Source: Clostridiales bacterium
GTDB taxonomy: Bacteria > Bacillota > Clostridia > Christensenellales > Aristaeellaceae
DNA: 64,000 nucleotides
Reading direction: 5' to 3'
Assembly: GCA_004556395.1 (NCBI GenBank)
Contig: SFHK01000001.1
Coordinates: 29,263 to 93,262, forward strand
Numbering within the stretch: position 1 is the stretch's first letter; every line of letters begins with the position of its first letter. Under the pieces are notes generated by a model, which was not told the DNA's origin, searched no databases, and saw only the letters and a program-made list of their open reading frames with translations. This document shows, piece by piece, positions 9,001 through 16,578 of this stretch. Both the position numbers and the translations under genes were made by a program.

Positions 9001-9678
9001 GAGCGCAACCGTGCGCGTTTCGTCCGCCGCAAGGGGCGCGAGCGCGCGGCCCACGCCTACGCGCAGCGCGTCGGACGCGAAGCGAATGGGCTCCGCGACG
9101 GTAAACGCGTTTTCAAAGGTAAAGTCGGAAATGGAAATGTCGGTTCCGACGGAGCCGCGCACGGAATAGCTTCCGCCCGCGAGCGGCTTGAACGAAAATT
9201 CCGCCTGCGCGGTTTCGCCGCTGTCAAACACGGTTTCGCCCGCGGCGTTCGCAATGATATAATGAAAGCGCGTCAGAACCGCGTCTTCGCCGTCGAACGT
9301 TTTCGCTGAGACGGACAGGGTCGCTTCGCGATGCGGCGAGAGCCACGCGGGTGCGTGCAGCTGGAAATCCTTCAGATCCAGCGGTGTAAACGCGGCGCGG
9401 TCGCCCATGCGCCCGGCGTAGCGCTCGGCTTCGGTGTTCCGATAGCCGTACACGTTCAGCGTGCCCTCCGGCAGCGTGAACGCGTCGTCGGCGATCGAGG
9501 TTACCGTGGCCGGGATGCGAACGCCGTTCGGCAGGGGAATCCCCTCGAACGCGCCGGTTTCCAGCGTCGTCACGCCGTCCGGAATGACGAACGCGTTCGC
9601 CGGGTCGGCACCGGCACAGAAGCTCATCATAAACGCGAGCGCCAGAAGCATGGCAAGCGTACGCGTGGATTTTCTCAT
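6067..9678 (-). CDS. Secreted Big2-repeat protein with C-terminal caspase-like domain
   Basis: A 1203-residue secreted or wall-associated protein. The N-terminus is a signal peptide (MRKSTRT, then a hydrophobic stretch to about residue 22). Next comes a short BspA-like repeat (IPDGVTTLETGAFEG, then IPATVTSIADDAF). About eight bacterial Ig-like group 2 (Big2) domains of 80 residues follow, with recurrent V-x-A-x3-G-x-(A/T)-x-I-T-A strands. The last 250 residues resemble a clan CD (caspase/metacaspase) peptidase: a His in FLLSHGS (about H1036) and a Cys in CSCHSGG (C1079 aligns best with the catalytic Cys). An EF-hand-like calcium loop, DANGDGLVTLSE (1142-1153), lies near the end. No sortase motif or SLH domain is visible. 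Proteolytic activity is inferred from the dyad only. Confidence 0.85.
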   Translation of the reverse strand: MRKSTRTLAMLLALAFMMSFCAGADPANAFVIPDGVTTLETGAFEGIPLPNGVRIPATVTSIADDAFTLPEGTLNVYGYRNTEAERYAGRMGDRAAFTPLDLKDFQLHAPAWLSPHREATLSVSAKTFDGEDAVLTRFHYIIANAAGETVFDSGETAQAEFSFKPLAGGSYSVRGSVGTDISISDFTFENAFTVAEPIRFASDALRVGVGRALAPLAADETRTVALTSDSEGLRVSGNTVTGVAPGTYTLTAAAETPEGTVYTDVSVEVVVAADSLIVEGLPERLFEGETAKLTVALSPDNVTHPEITWKSSSEAVAAVDDTGFVTAVSQGTCVISATCYDAICELPLSVTKPVQTLTIRPLTDAQSLYPGDTIFLTADATPAEADDPTVSWTSNNEDVARVDARTGKVSLLQAGDAMLTATARDGSGVSAAYEIHVLPGATALTLSGVPALMNIGDSAALAATVEPEGIEQTITWSVSQPSVAFVDQNGTLGALSPGECTVTAVCGNASASARFVVATPVETVKSALNDVYLDKTTKTADATKFVFVYPKNATNPTLTWKSSDSTFAKVSDKGVITALKKGTTVITATAHNGISAIFTVHAVTDGTVIRAQSVSPTYAALAVGGKTVLTASQTGGSGAYRTGTFYCDNPSVLSLSISGNQCTVTALKPGEANVYAISSSGRVAVCEVLVKPRFVQSLTLSPNALSLNRGETAKLDIAFTPANATERTFRFSSSNPAVATVSEDGTVTAVSAGTAEITAYTEDGVTSNRCTVTVSTVMMTAAALVSQTHAGIAGETFQIEYTFDPETATPAAFRWTSDAPEIASVDEKTGLVTLLAAGTTIVRGTAADGSELTLVCEITVSEIPVRAFVLDADELSLNWNETHALSWAVFPAGASFGSPVFSSANEGIARVDAQGVITAVSKGETEITATVGRGEYQLTQTVRVTVVSDGTTTYRALIAGRFGNAEADGAKYLPFSVRSTQDVRGALSRSAIEGQAYDSIQMLPNNASNSAWKSALTQLAAQADADDVTVIFLLSHGSIDASKGYYLHGAGGESRIYGSELMPVIRKIPGHVVLIVCSCHSGGILKFYGGASVGKVSVLCSTVGAIKSSYYDTPEPGKSYDFFTRALVRGLGWGAAGTLPADANGDGLVTLSELASYTRTATQRDIAAFIQRNGTAQFNGDQSQFPTWRFASGEGDLVIFGRR

Positions 9679-9721
9679 ACGTTCCTCCTTTGGTTCATCA
9701 GAATCAAATTCTTCTGCTTAC

Positions 9722-9750
9722 ATTATATCCCGTCCGCGCGCATATTGCAA
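9722..9750 (-). promoter_or_regulatory. Sigma-A promoter of the caspase-like operon
   Basis: On the minus strand TTGCAA (9745-9750), a 17-nt spacer and TATAAT (9722-9727), about 45 nt upstream of the start codon at 9678. Confidence 0.75.
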
Positions 9751-9796
9751 GTGCAGGCATAAAAATGTCAAGGCGCGCCATTTGCAATGATAGAAA

Positions 9797-9824
9797 GCTC
9801 CGCGCCAGAGGTATGACGCGGAGC
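9797..9824 (-). terminator. Probable terminator after the pseudouridine synthase gene
   Basis: An 8-bp GC-rich stem (9797-9804 with 9817-9824), 5 nt past the stop codon. The T-tail on the minus strand is short, so it may be weak. Confidence 0.55.
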
Positions 9825-9828
9825 CGGG

Positions 9829-10785
9829 TTATGGCCGATAGCGGAACGCGGGGAACAGCTCTTCGGCAAACGGCACGCGCTTCACGTGAAAGCTGCGCCC
9901 GTTCAGATCGTTCAGAACGCCCGCGTCTGTTTCGAAGGCGAAGCGCAGGCCATAGGCATACAGCGCCTGTCCGTTCACGCGCGCGTCCTGCGCCGCGCCG
10001 TACTGCCGGTCACCCAGCAGGGGATGCCCCGCGTCGGCGAACTGCGCGCGAATCTGATGCGTGCGGCCGGTCACCAGCTCGCATTCCACGAGGGAAAGGC
10101 CATTTTCCCGCGCGAGCGTGCGGTAATGCGTCACGGCGCGCTGCGCGCCGGGCGCTTCCTTATGAAGAACGGAAACGCGGCTGTGCGCGGCGTCCTTCAG
10201 GATGTAGCTGTCCAGCGTGCCGTCCGCCGGGCGCATCGCGCCGTGCACGGCGGCAAGGTACAGCTTTGTAAGCTCGTGCGAGCGAATCTTCGCGTTCAGG
10301 ATGTGCATGGCCTCTTCCGTTTTCGCGCAGATCACCAGCCCGCCGGTAAAGCGGTCGATCCGGTTCACGAGCACCGGCTGAAAGCCGTTCGCGCCGCGAA
10401 AGCCCTTCTGATACAGGTAGGCGCGCACATGGGTAAGCAGTGTGTTCACCTTTTCATTTTCGTCCGGGTGGCAGATCAGGCCGGGCTGCTTGTCGGCGAG
10501 CAGGATGTTTTCATCCTCATAGACGACGGTAAGCTTCCAGCGAAAGCGGGAAAGCAGCGCGTCCGGCTTTTGGCGCGGCTCGAAGAACTCATCCTCGATA
10601 TACAGGTTCACGCACGCGCCCGCGCGCAGACGATCCTCGCCGCGCGCGGGTTTGCCGTCCACCTTTACGCACTTGAGCCGCAGGTATTTCTGCGTGAGTC
10701 CAAGCGAAAGGCCGGGCACGTTGGTTTTCATCCACCGGTCGAGGCGTTTGCCGTCGTCGGCCGGCTGTACGGTCAGCGTTTTCAT
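9829..10785 (-). CDS. RluA-family 23S rRNA/tRNA pseudouridine synthase
   Basis: A 318-residue RluA-family enzyme that isomerises uridine to pseudouridine in RNA. An N-terminal S4-like RNA-binding domain (about residues 12-60) precedes the catalytic domain. The catalytic motif is NRIDRFTGGL (usually HRLDxxTSG), with the active Asp kept. The later family motif ECELVTGRTHQIR is also present. The start lies 3 nt past the stop of the secreted protein gene, so the two form an operon. The exact RNA target cannot be told. Confidence 0.88.
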   Translation of the reverse strand: MKTLTVQPADDGKRLDRWMKTNVPGLSLGLTQKYLRLKCVKVDGKPARGEDRLRAGACVNLYIEDEFFEPRQKPDALLSRFRWKLTVVYEDENILLADKQPGLICHPDENEKVNTLLTHVRAYLYQKGFRGANGFQPVLVNRIDRFTGGLVICAKTEEAMHILNAKIRSHELTKLYLAAVHGAMRPADGTLDSYILKDAAHSRVSVLHKEAPGAQRAVTHYRTLARENGLSLVECELVTGRTHQIRAQFADAGHPLLGDRQYGAAQDARVNGQALYAYGLRFAFETDAGVLNDLNGRSFHVKRVPFAEELFPAFRYRP

Positions 10786-10788
10786 GCG

Positions 10789-12348
10789 TTATTCAACCGT
10801 GATGCCGGTGTCGTATTCCTGTCCGGCGAAGGTGATCGTCCTGGGCAGCGACTTGAGCAGCTCCTGATACTGGTTCCAGTTCCACTCCTGCGTCTCGGTT
10901 TCATTTTCGCCGTCGATCACCGGCTTGTCGCCGTTGTTCGTCGTCTGCTTCATAAACTCTTCATAGGTCACAAAGCCGAGCTTCTCCGCGTCGAACTCGT
11001 CCACCTTTGTCGTGCCGTAGTCGGTGGCGGCGCAGTTGAATTCCACCTTCAGCGCGTGCGCCTTGCCCTTGCGGTCTTTGATGGTGAATTCAGCCGTACC
11101 GGCGGCAGAGGTCAGGTTGGACGCTTCGTCCATCTTCACGGTCGCCTTCAGAGAATCCAGCGTCAGGCTGTTGAACATGCGCATGATGCGGCGGGTAACG
11201 GTGTCGGAATCGTTGGTGATATGATAGCGCGGCTCCGCAGTGCCGTCGGCGCGAACGAGCACGCTCACGGCTTCCTTGTCGTCCTTGAATTCGTCGATGT
11301 AGCTCTGCTCCATGGCGCTGGTCACGGCAAGATAGGCGTTCCACAGTTCTTCATTGGTGGAATTCATGATGGCCTGCGCCATTTCATCGGTGTAGGTCTG
11401 GCCGTAGGTCTTTTCATAGTACAGACGGAGCGCCGCGTCGAAGTCCATGTAAATCACGGTCTTGATGCCCTCGGCGCGCATGTAGTCCTCTTCATCCTCG
11501 TACCACTGGTACGTGCCGTCGGTGCGGACGTACAGCATGCCGCTGTCCCGCTCGTTCAGCGCGTTGTTGGTGATTTCGTTCACGGCGTTCGAAGCCTTGT
11601 CGTACTTCTCCTGCGCGCTCGCGGCCTTCTTCTTGTTGGCGGAATACATGTCGTCGTAGATGCTCTCGGGCATGTCCTCGCCGTAGAGCGTGCGGTAGCA
11701 GTGGTTCAGCAGCTCGCTGTAGTCTTCATAAATGAAGGTTGCGTCGCTGTAGGTGGTCAGGTTCTTGTTGAAGTAGTGCGTGTTGATGTACTCCACCAGC
11801 ACATAGGTCATCGCGTCGTTCAGAAGCGCGGGAACCCGGTCGAAGGAAACGTCAAAGCTGCGCCCGCTGGTGACCTCGGTTTCGGTGATGTGCGCGCTCA
11901 GGTCGGAATCCAGCGTCTGCACCGCGGCGCCCGCCAGCGCGGTCACGGCCTGCGTCAGCGTGGTGTTGCGCAGAACGGAGGAGCTGGGCGCGGTGGTGGT
12001 TTCCATGTAATAATTGCCCTGCTTGGTGTCGTTGTAGAACACGTGGCTGCCGTTGCCGACGACGGTGTAGCCGCCCGTGTACACGCTTCCGTCGGCATAC
12101 GGCGTGTCCAGCATCACGCGCATGAAGCTGTCCTCGCCCGCCTGTAGATAGTCGCCGTGAAGGGTTTTGAACCATTCGCCGTCAAAGGTGAACTTCGCCT
12201 CTGCGGACAGGGTAACATTGTCGGTATTGAACGCCAGCGCCCGCGCGCTTTCAAAAATCGCCGTCGCGCTGCCTTCCGCGAGCGCGCCCGCGCAAAGCAT
12301 GACCAGCGCCATCGCGCAGGCCAGAACTCGGAGTGCCTTTTTCTTCAT
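10789..12348 (-). CDS. Secreted protein of unknown function (519 aa)
   Basis: I do not recognise this family. The N-terminus is a clear signal peptide (MKKKALRVLACAMALVML, with probable cleavage after AGALA). There is no lipobox, so the product should be released or loosely held outside the membrane. The rest is hydrophilic, with a Lys/Ala-rich helical stretch near the middle (SANKKKAASAQEKYDKASNA) and many acidic and aromatic residues. The start has a GGGGGAAG ribosome site. It is followed 3 nt later by the pseudouridine synthase gene, an unlikely functional partner. Confidence 0.7.
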   Translation of the reverse strand: MKKKALRVLACAMALVMLCAGALAEGSATAIFESARALAFNTDNVTLSAEAKFTFDGEWFKTLHGDYLQAGEDSFMRVMLDTPYADGSVYTGGYTVVGNGSHVFYNDTKQGNYYMETTTAPSSSVLRNTTLTQAVTALAGAAVQTLDSDLSAHITETEVTSGRSFDVSFDRVPALLNDAMTYVLVEYINTHYFNKNLTTYSDATFIYEDYSELLNHCYRTLYGEDMPESIYDDMYSANKKKAASAQEKYDKASNAVNEITNNALNERDSGMLYVRTDGTYQWYEDEEDYMRAEGIKTVIYMDFDAALRLYYEKTYGQTYTDEMAQAIMNSTNEELWNAYLAVTSAMEQSYIDEFKDDKEAVSVLVRADGTAEPRYHITNDSDTVTRRIMRMFNSLTLDSLKATVKMDEASNLTSAAGTAEFTIKDRKGKAHALKVEFNCAATDYGTTKVDEFDAEKLGFVTYEEFMKQTTNNGDKPVIDGENETETQEWNWNQYQELLKSLPRTITFAGQEYDTGITVE

Positions 12349-12422
12349 GGATTTTCTTCCCCCTTACATGCAATTTGTGACGTTTAGACGGACGGCGACC
12401 GGAAAAAGTTTTGTAAGAATTG

Positions 12423-13799
12423 TTAATTTTCTGCCAATGGATTCCAGCGGCCGCGCAGGTATCGCGCCGTGAGCATTGCGCCCAGCGCAATGTTGTGGGC
12501 GATCATGCACGCCCACGCGCTGGTCAGATCCTGCCCAAGACGGATGACGAAGATGTAGGTGCCCAGAATGCGAACGCCCCACATGCCCACGACGTTGAAC
12601 ACGAACGTGTGCATCGTGTCGCCCACGCCGTTGAAAATGCCCTCCAGAATGACCGCCACGCCGTAGATCGGCTCGGTCAGCGCCACCATGCGCAAAACGC
12701 GCGCGCCGGTGCGAATGACGATTTCATCCTGCGTGAACAGGCTCATTACGGCCTCCGCGCCAAAGAACAGCGCCGCTCCGCTCAGCGTCATCACGATGAA
12801 TTCGATGATCAGCAGCATGCGCGAAAGCATGCGCATCTTGTGCCGGTCGTTTTCGCCGTAGGAGGTGCCGATCAGCGTGGAGGCCGCGGCCTGCATGCCG
12901 TAGCCGGGAATGTAGAACGCGCTTTCGGCGGTGTTGGCGATGGTGTGCGCCGCCGTCGAGGTCGCGCCGAGGGTGTTGATCATGCTTGAAAACGCCACGA
13001 AGCCGAAGGACGTGGCAAAGCGCTGAAGCGCGGCGGGAATGGCCACGCGCAGGCAGGGCTTCAGAATCGCGGAATCGGGGCGCAGGGTACTTCCGCGCGG
13101 CGACACGAGCGGATTGCGCAGAAGCGCCGCCATCATCCATACGCCGCCCACGACGAACGAAATCGCGCTGGCAATCGCCGCGCCCGAAACGCCAAGGCCA
13201 AGGCCGTGCATGGTGATCGCGCGGCCGAGCACGGTCACAGCGCGCGTTTCATAAATAAAGAAGAAATTGAGCACCACGTTGACCGCGTTCATCGCGCCGT
13301 TCACAACCATGGGCGTGCGCGTATCGCCGGACGCGCGCAGCACGGTGCCGAAGATGATCGTCGCGCTTCGGAACAGCATGGGGATATACAGGATGAAGAA
13401 ATATTCCGCCGCTTCAGAGCGGAGGTGCGGATCGGCGTTCATCCATTCGGGAATTTTCGCCGCCAGCAAAAGGGGCAGTATCGTAAACAGAACGCCGGAA
13501 AGCAGCACAGCGAGCACAGCCTGCGCCGACGCGCGGCGGGCGAGCTCGTGCTGCCTCGCGCCCACGGCGCGGGCGATGTAGGCGAGAAAGCCGATGCCCA
13601 GCGCGGACACCGTGCCGTTGATCAGCCAGTTTACCGTCATTGTCACGCCCACGGCCGCAGACGCGTCGGGGCCGATGTGGCCGACCATGGCCGTGTCGAC
13701 ATAGGAAACCGCCGTGGTGAGAATCTGTTCCATTACCGTAGGCCACGCAAGGCGGAAAATATCCCGCGCCGCCTGCCGCTTCGAGTATGTCTGTTCCAT
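12423..13799 (-). CDS. MATE-family efflux transporter (1)
   Basis: A 458-residue MATE (MatE) antiporter with about 12 membrane segments in two homologous halves. These proteins usually export drugs or metabolites in exchange for Na+ or H+. The N-terminal half carries the typical PTVMEQILTTAVSYVDTAMVGHIG segment pattern, in shortened form PTVMEQIL and VDTAMVGHIG. The start at 13799 was preferred over the ATG four codons upstream because AAGGA lies about 11 nt before it but directly abuts the upstream ATG. This is one of three unrelated-locus MATE genes in the window. Confidence 0.88.
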   Translation of the reverse strand: MEQTYSKRQAARDIFRLAWPTVMEQILTTAVSYVDTAMVGHIGPDASAAVGVTMTVNWLINGTVSALGIGFLAYIARAVGARQHELARRASAQAVLAVLLSGVLFTILPLLLAAKIPEWMNADPHLRSEAAEYFFILYIPMLFRSATIIFGTVLRASGDTRTPMVVNGAMNAVNVVLNFFFIYETRAVTVLGRAITMHGLGLGVSGAAIASAISFVVGGVWMMAALLRNPLVSPRGSTLRPDSAILKPCLRVAIPAALQRFATSFGFVAFSSMINTLGATSTAAHTIANTAESAFYIPGYGMQAAASTLIGTSYGENDRHKMRMLSRMLLIIEFIVMTLSGAALFFGAEAVMSLFTQDEIVIRTGARVLRMVALTEPIYGVAVILEGIFNGVGDTMHTFVFNVVGMWGVRILGTYIFVIRLGQDLTSAWACMIAHNIALGAMLTARYLRGRWNPLAEN

Positions 13800-13866
13800 C
13801 AAAAAGCCCATCCTTCACAGCAATGCCTTCATTATATCATACGACGGCGCCGTGCGGATGAAAAAC

Positions 13867-13897
13867 GCATGAATTTTCCCGTTTTCAGACAGAATGA
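13867..13897 (+). promoter_or_regulatory. Possible sigma-G/F-type promoter of gpr
   Basis: GCATGA (13867-13872), 17 nt, then CAGAATGA (13890-13897). This partly matches the forespore sigma-G pattern (GHATR, then CATNNTA). gpr is a forespore gene in Bacillus, so a sporulation promoter is expected here, but the -10 match is imperfect. Confidence 0.35.
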
Positions 13898-13921
13898 AGG
13901 AAAACGAAGGGGGAAAATTGT

Positions 13922-14839
13922 ATGCGGCAGGTTCGAACCGATATGGCATTGGAGGCTTCGCAGGCGGCGGGAAGCATTCCCGGCGTGCACGTGAGCCAGT
14001 GGGAGGAAGAGAGCGTTTCCATCACGGAGGTGCGGGTGGAAACTGAGGAAGCGGCGCAGCGGCTGGGAAAGAGCGTGGGCACGTATCTGACGCTGGAATG
14101 CGAGGGCGTGCGCCGCCGCGACCCCGCCGCGCGCGAGGAAGTGCAGAACGTGCTCGGCGAGGAAATCGCGCGGCTCCTGCCGCCGGACGAGCAGGGCGCG
14201 CCGGTGCTGGTGGTGGGACTGGGCAACCGGCGCGTCACGCCGGATTCACTGGGGCCCAAGACGGTAGACGGAACTTTAGTCACGCGACACCTGCTTCGCG
14301 AGCTGCCCGACAAGGTGGACGAGCGGCTGAACCCCGTGTGCGCCATCGCGCCGGGCGTGATGGGCGCGACCGGACTGGAGACGATGGAGACGGTCAGCGC
14401 GCTGGTAAAGGAGATTCATCCGCGCTGCCTGATTGTCATCGATTCGCTGGCGGCGCGCGCGTCCTCCCGCGTGGGCGTAAGCATTCAGCTGTCCGACACC
14501 GGCATTCAGCCCGGCTCGGGCGTGGGCAACCACCGCCGCGCGCTCAACGAGCGGGAGCTGGGCGTGCGCGTCATCGCGCTGGGCATGCCGACCGTCGTGT
14601 ACGCGGTAACGATCGCACGCGACGCGCTGGAAATTCTGGGCGAGGGCGAAACGAACCCCGCCGCGCTGGACGAGGTGACGAAGTCGCTGTTTGAAAACGA
14701 AATCGGCGAAATGATCGTAACGCCGCGCGAGGTGGACGACATGATCGACGACGCGGCACAGATGCTCGCGGGCGGCATCAATCGCGCGCTGCAAACGGCG
14801 CTCTCTCCGGAGGAAATTGCCGGGCTCGGGCGGGCGTGA
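13922..14839 (+). CDS. gpr: Germination protease GPR
   Basis: A 305-residue GPR endopeptidase (family A25), close to the usual length of about 320-370. It is made in the forespore as an inactive zymogen and degrades the small acid-soluble DNA-binding proteins when spores germinate. The short propeptide is followed by the characteristic VRTDMALEA segment. Other family motifs are VVGLGNRRVTPDSLGP, GVMGATGLET, IDSLAARASSRVG and GSGVGNHRRALN. The ribosome site GAAGGGGGAA precedes the ATG. It converges on the small membrane protein gene with a shared terminator. This gene is good evidence that the organism forms endospores. Confidence 0.95.
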   Translation: MRQVRTDMALEASQAAGSIPGVHVSQWEEESVSITEVRVETEEAAQRLGKSVGTYLTLECEGVRRRDPAAREEVQNVLGEEIARLLPPDEQGAPVLVVGLGNRRVTPDSLGPKTVDGTLVTRHLLRELPDKVDERLNPVCAIAPGVMGATGLETMETVSALVKEIHPRCLIVIDSLAARASSRVGVSIQLSDTGIQPGSGVGNHRRALNERELGVRVIALGMPTVVYAVTIARDALEILGEGETNPAALDEVTKSLFENEIGEMIVTPREVDDMIDDAAQMLAGGINRALQTALSPEEIAGLGRA

Positions 14840-14850
14840 TGGGACACATG

Positions 14851-14883
14851 AAAAGAGAACGACATTCGCTGCCGTTCTCTTTT
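14851..14883. terminator. Bidirectional terminator between gpr and the converging gene
   Basis: An 11-bp perfect stem (14851-14861 with 14873-14883) with A-runs on the left and T-runs on the right, in the 46-nt gap between two converging stop codons. Confidence 0.75.
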
Positions 14884-14885
14884 CG

Positions 14886-15170
14886 TCAGTTTTTCGATTT
14901 TTTTGACTTATGCGGGAACTTCTTCTTCGCACTTTCCGATTTTGGAGTTTCGTCTGATGATTCAGCTTTGTCGCTGCCGTTGTAGTATGTCGTATCTTTA
15001 TTCACGATTTCCGAATACCAGTAATAGAGAAACCCCATGATTGGAATGCCAATCAGCAGGCCGACGGTCCTGCTGACCACGCCGAAGCCCACGAGTGCTC
15101 CCACTCCCAGCATGGCGACGTCCATCGCGCAACTCAGAAGCAGACGTTCTTTTTTATGTTTTCCCTTCAT
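14886..15170 (-). CDS. Small membrane protein resembling the C-terminus of the adjacent AI-2E-family permease
   Basis: A 94-residue protein with two hydrophobic segments (about residues 10-30 and 35-52) and a basic tail. The second half matches the end of the upstream 423-residue permease: YSEIVNK here against YSEIVDK there, and an almost identical tail SAKKKFPHKSKKSKN against SAKKKFPHKSKKTKN. The DNA shares an identical 20-bp block (14911-14930 and 15213-15232). It therefore looks like a partial tandem duplication of the permease 3' end that has kept an open frame. No Shine-Dalgarno site is seen, so translation may depend on coupling to the permease stop 17 nt upstream. Confidence 0.55.
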   Translation of the reverse strand: MKGKHKKERLLLSCAMDVAMLGVGALVGFGVVSRTVGLLIGIPIMGFLYYWYSEIVNKDTTYYNGSDKAESSDETPKSESAKKKFPHKSKKSKN

Positions 15171-15187
15171 CGCTGCATGCCAATTCG

Positions 15188-16459
15188 TCAGTTCTTTGTC
15201 TTCTTTGATTTGTGCGGGAACTTCTTCTTCGCGCTCGCGGGCTTCTGCGGCTCCGGTTTTGGCGGCTTTGGCGGCTCGGGTGGCGTGGGCGGCGCTTCAG
15301 TCGCCGGCGTGTCGCCTGCGGCAGCTTCCGCCGGTGCGGGTTCGCTGCGCTTATCGTATTTATCCACGATTTCCGAGTACAGGGACGAGAGCAGCGCGAA
15401 CGCCGGAACGCCCAGCAGCATGCCGGCCACGCCGAATACGCGGCCGCCCACGACGATGGACACCAGCACCCAGAACGGGGAAAGGCCGGTGGAATCGCCG
15501 AACAGCAGCGGCTTGATCACGTTGCCGTCGATCTGCTGAAGCACCACGGTAAAGATGATGAAGCCGATCAGCAGGTCGGGCTTTACCATCAGCATGACCA
15601 CGGAAGCGATAACGCCGCTGATGATCGGGCCGAAGGTGGGAATAAAGTTGAACGCGCCCAGAAATACGGAAAGAAGCAGCACATACGGCGCTTTGAAGAT
15701 GCTCAGGAACACGAAATTCGCCGCGCCGATCAAAAGCGCGTCCAGCAGGTTACTGGAAAGGAAGACCATCATCAGCGTGTCGCCGCGGTTCAGAATCGTG
15801 TTTACGCGCTCCGTTTTCGCCTTGCCCAGCACCACGCGTTCCAGCTTCAGAAGGCCGCGCTTGAGGTTGCGGCGGTCGAGCAGCGCGTACACCGACATGG
15901 CGACGGCGATGATGAAGTTCACCAGCTGGCTGCTGGCTTCCTTCAGAAAGTTGGCGAACAGGTCGCCGTTGTTGGTCACCCAGTTCACGATGGCCTTGAA
16001 GATTTCGTCGCTGGAACCGATTACCTTGTCCACGTCCACCTCGATGAAATCCACGTGCGAAAGCGCGTCGGCGATAAAGACCTTGGCGGAGGCGATATAG
16101 TCGTTAATGTTGCTCGCAAAGGTGGTGGCGCTGCTGACGATCTGCGGAATCAGCGTCGCAACAAGGAACACGATGATCACAAGAAGCAGAACGACCGCCG
16201 ACAGGCTGCTGATATGCACGCGCGCCTTGTCGCTTTTGATTTTTTTCAGCGGCACGCGCTCCATAAACTTGGCGAACGGCCGAAGGAGATACGCCAGCAC
16301 CAGACCGGACGTCACCGGTGATATGTAGTAAAGAAGGGTTTTCAGAAATCGCTTGATCGAGTTCAGATTGTTGAACGCGCAGAAAAACACCGCCGCGCCG
16401 AAGGCGATCACGAGGCCGGAATAGACCAGTCGGGCGTCCACCTTTTTGAATAACTTCAC
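15188..16459 (-). CDS. AI-2E-family (YtvI/PerM-type) permease
   Basis: A 423-residue membrane protein of the AI-2E transporter/UPF0118 family, with about seven to eight transmembrane helices and the long soluble region after helix 3. Family traits include the C-terminal block FIPTFGPIISG and the QQIDGNVIKPLLFG stretch. Family members export autoinducer-2 or act as Na+/H+ antiporters, so the substrate is open. The tail is a Pro/Glu/Ala-rich linker ending in a Lys-rich segment. A GTG start at 16459 was chosen because GAGGTG lies 9 nt upstream; a GTG four codons earlier overlaps that site. Confidence 0.85.
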   Translation of the reverse strand: MKLFKKVDARLVYSGLVIAFGAAVFFCAFNNLNSIKRFLKTLLYYISPVTSGLVLAYLLRPFAKFMERVPLKKIKSDKARVHISSLSAVVLLLVIIVFLVATLIPQIVSSATTFASNINDYIASAKVFIADALSHVDFIEVDVDKVIGSSDEIFKAIVNWVTNNGDLFANFLKEASSQLVNFIIAVAMSVYALLDRRNLKRGLLKLERVVLGKAKTERVNTILNRGDTLMMVFLSSNLLDALLIGAANFVFLSIFKAPYVLLLSVFLGAFNFIPTFGPIISGVIASVVMLMVKPDLLIGFIIFTVVLQQIDGNVIKPLLFGDSTGLSPFWVLVSIVVGGRVFGVAGMLLGVPAFALLSSLYSEIVDKYDKRSEPAPAEAAAGDTPATEAPPTPPEPPKPPKPEPQKPASAKKKFPHKSKKTKN

Positions 16460-16578
16460 GAAAAGAATCACCTCACTTATTTATCATTATTGTATCAGAA
16501 ATCGGGCGGCATGGCAAGCGGGGAATACGCTAAGAATTCGCCGAATATGCTGTCGTGAACAACCGGGAGGGATGCGGA

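Noticed and set aside
6028-9309. A 1093-codon open frame on the plus strand, opposite the caspase-like gene
   Set aside because: Composition is extreme (Arg, Gly, His rich) and no ribosome site or promoter fits. The minus-strand gene has a signal peptide, domains, a promoter and a terminator.
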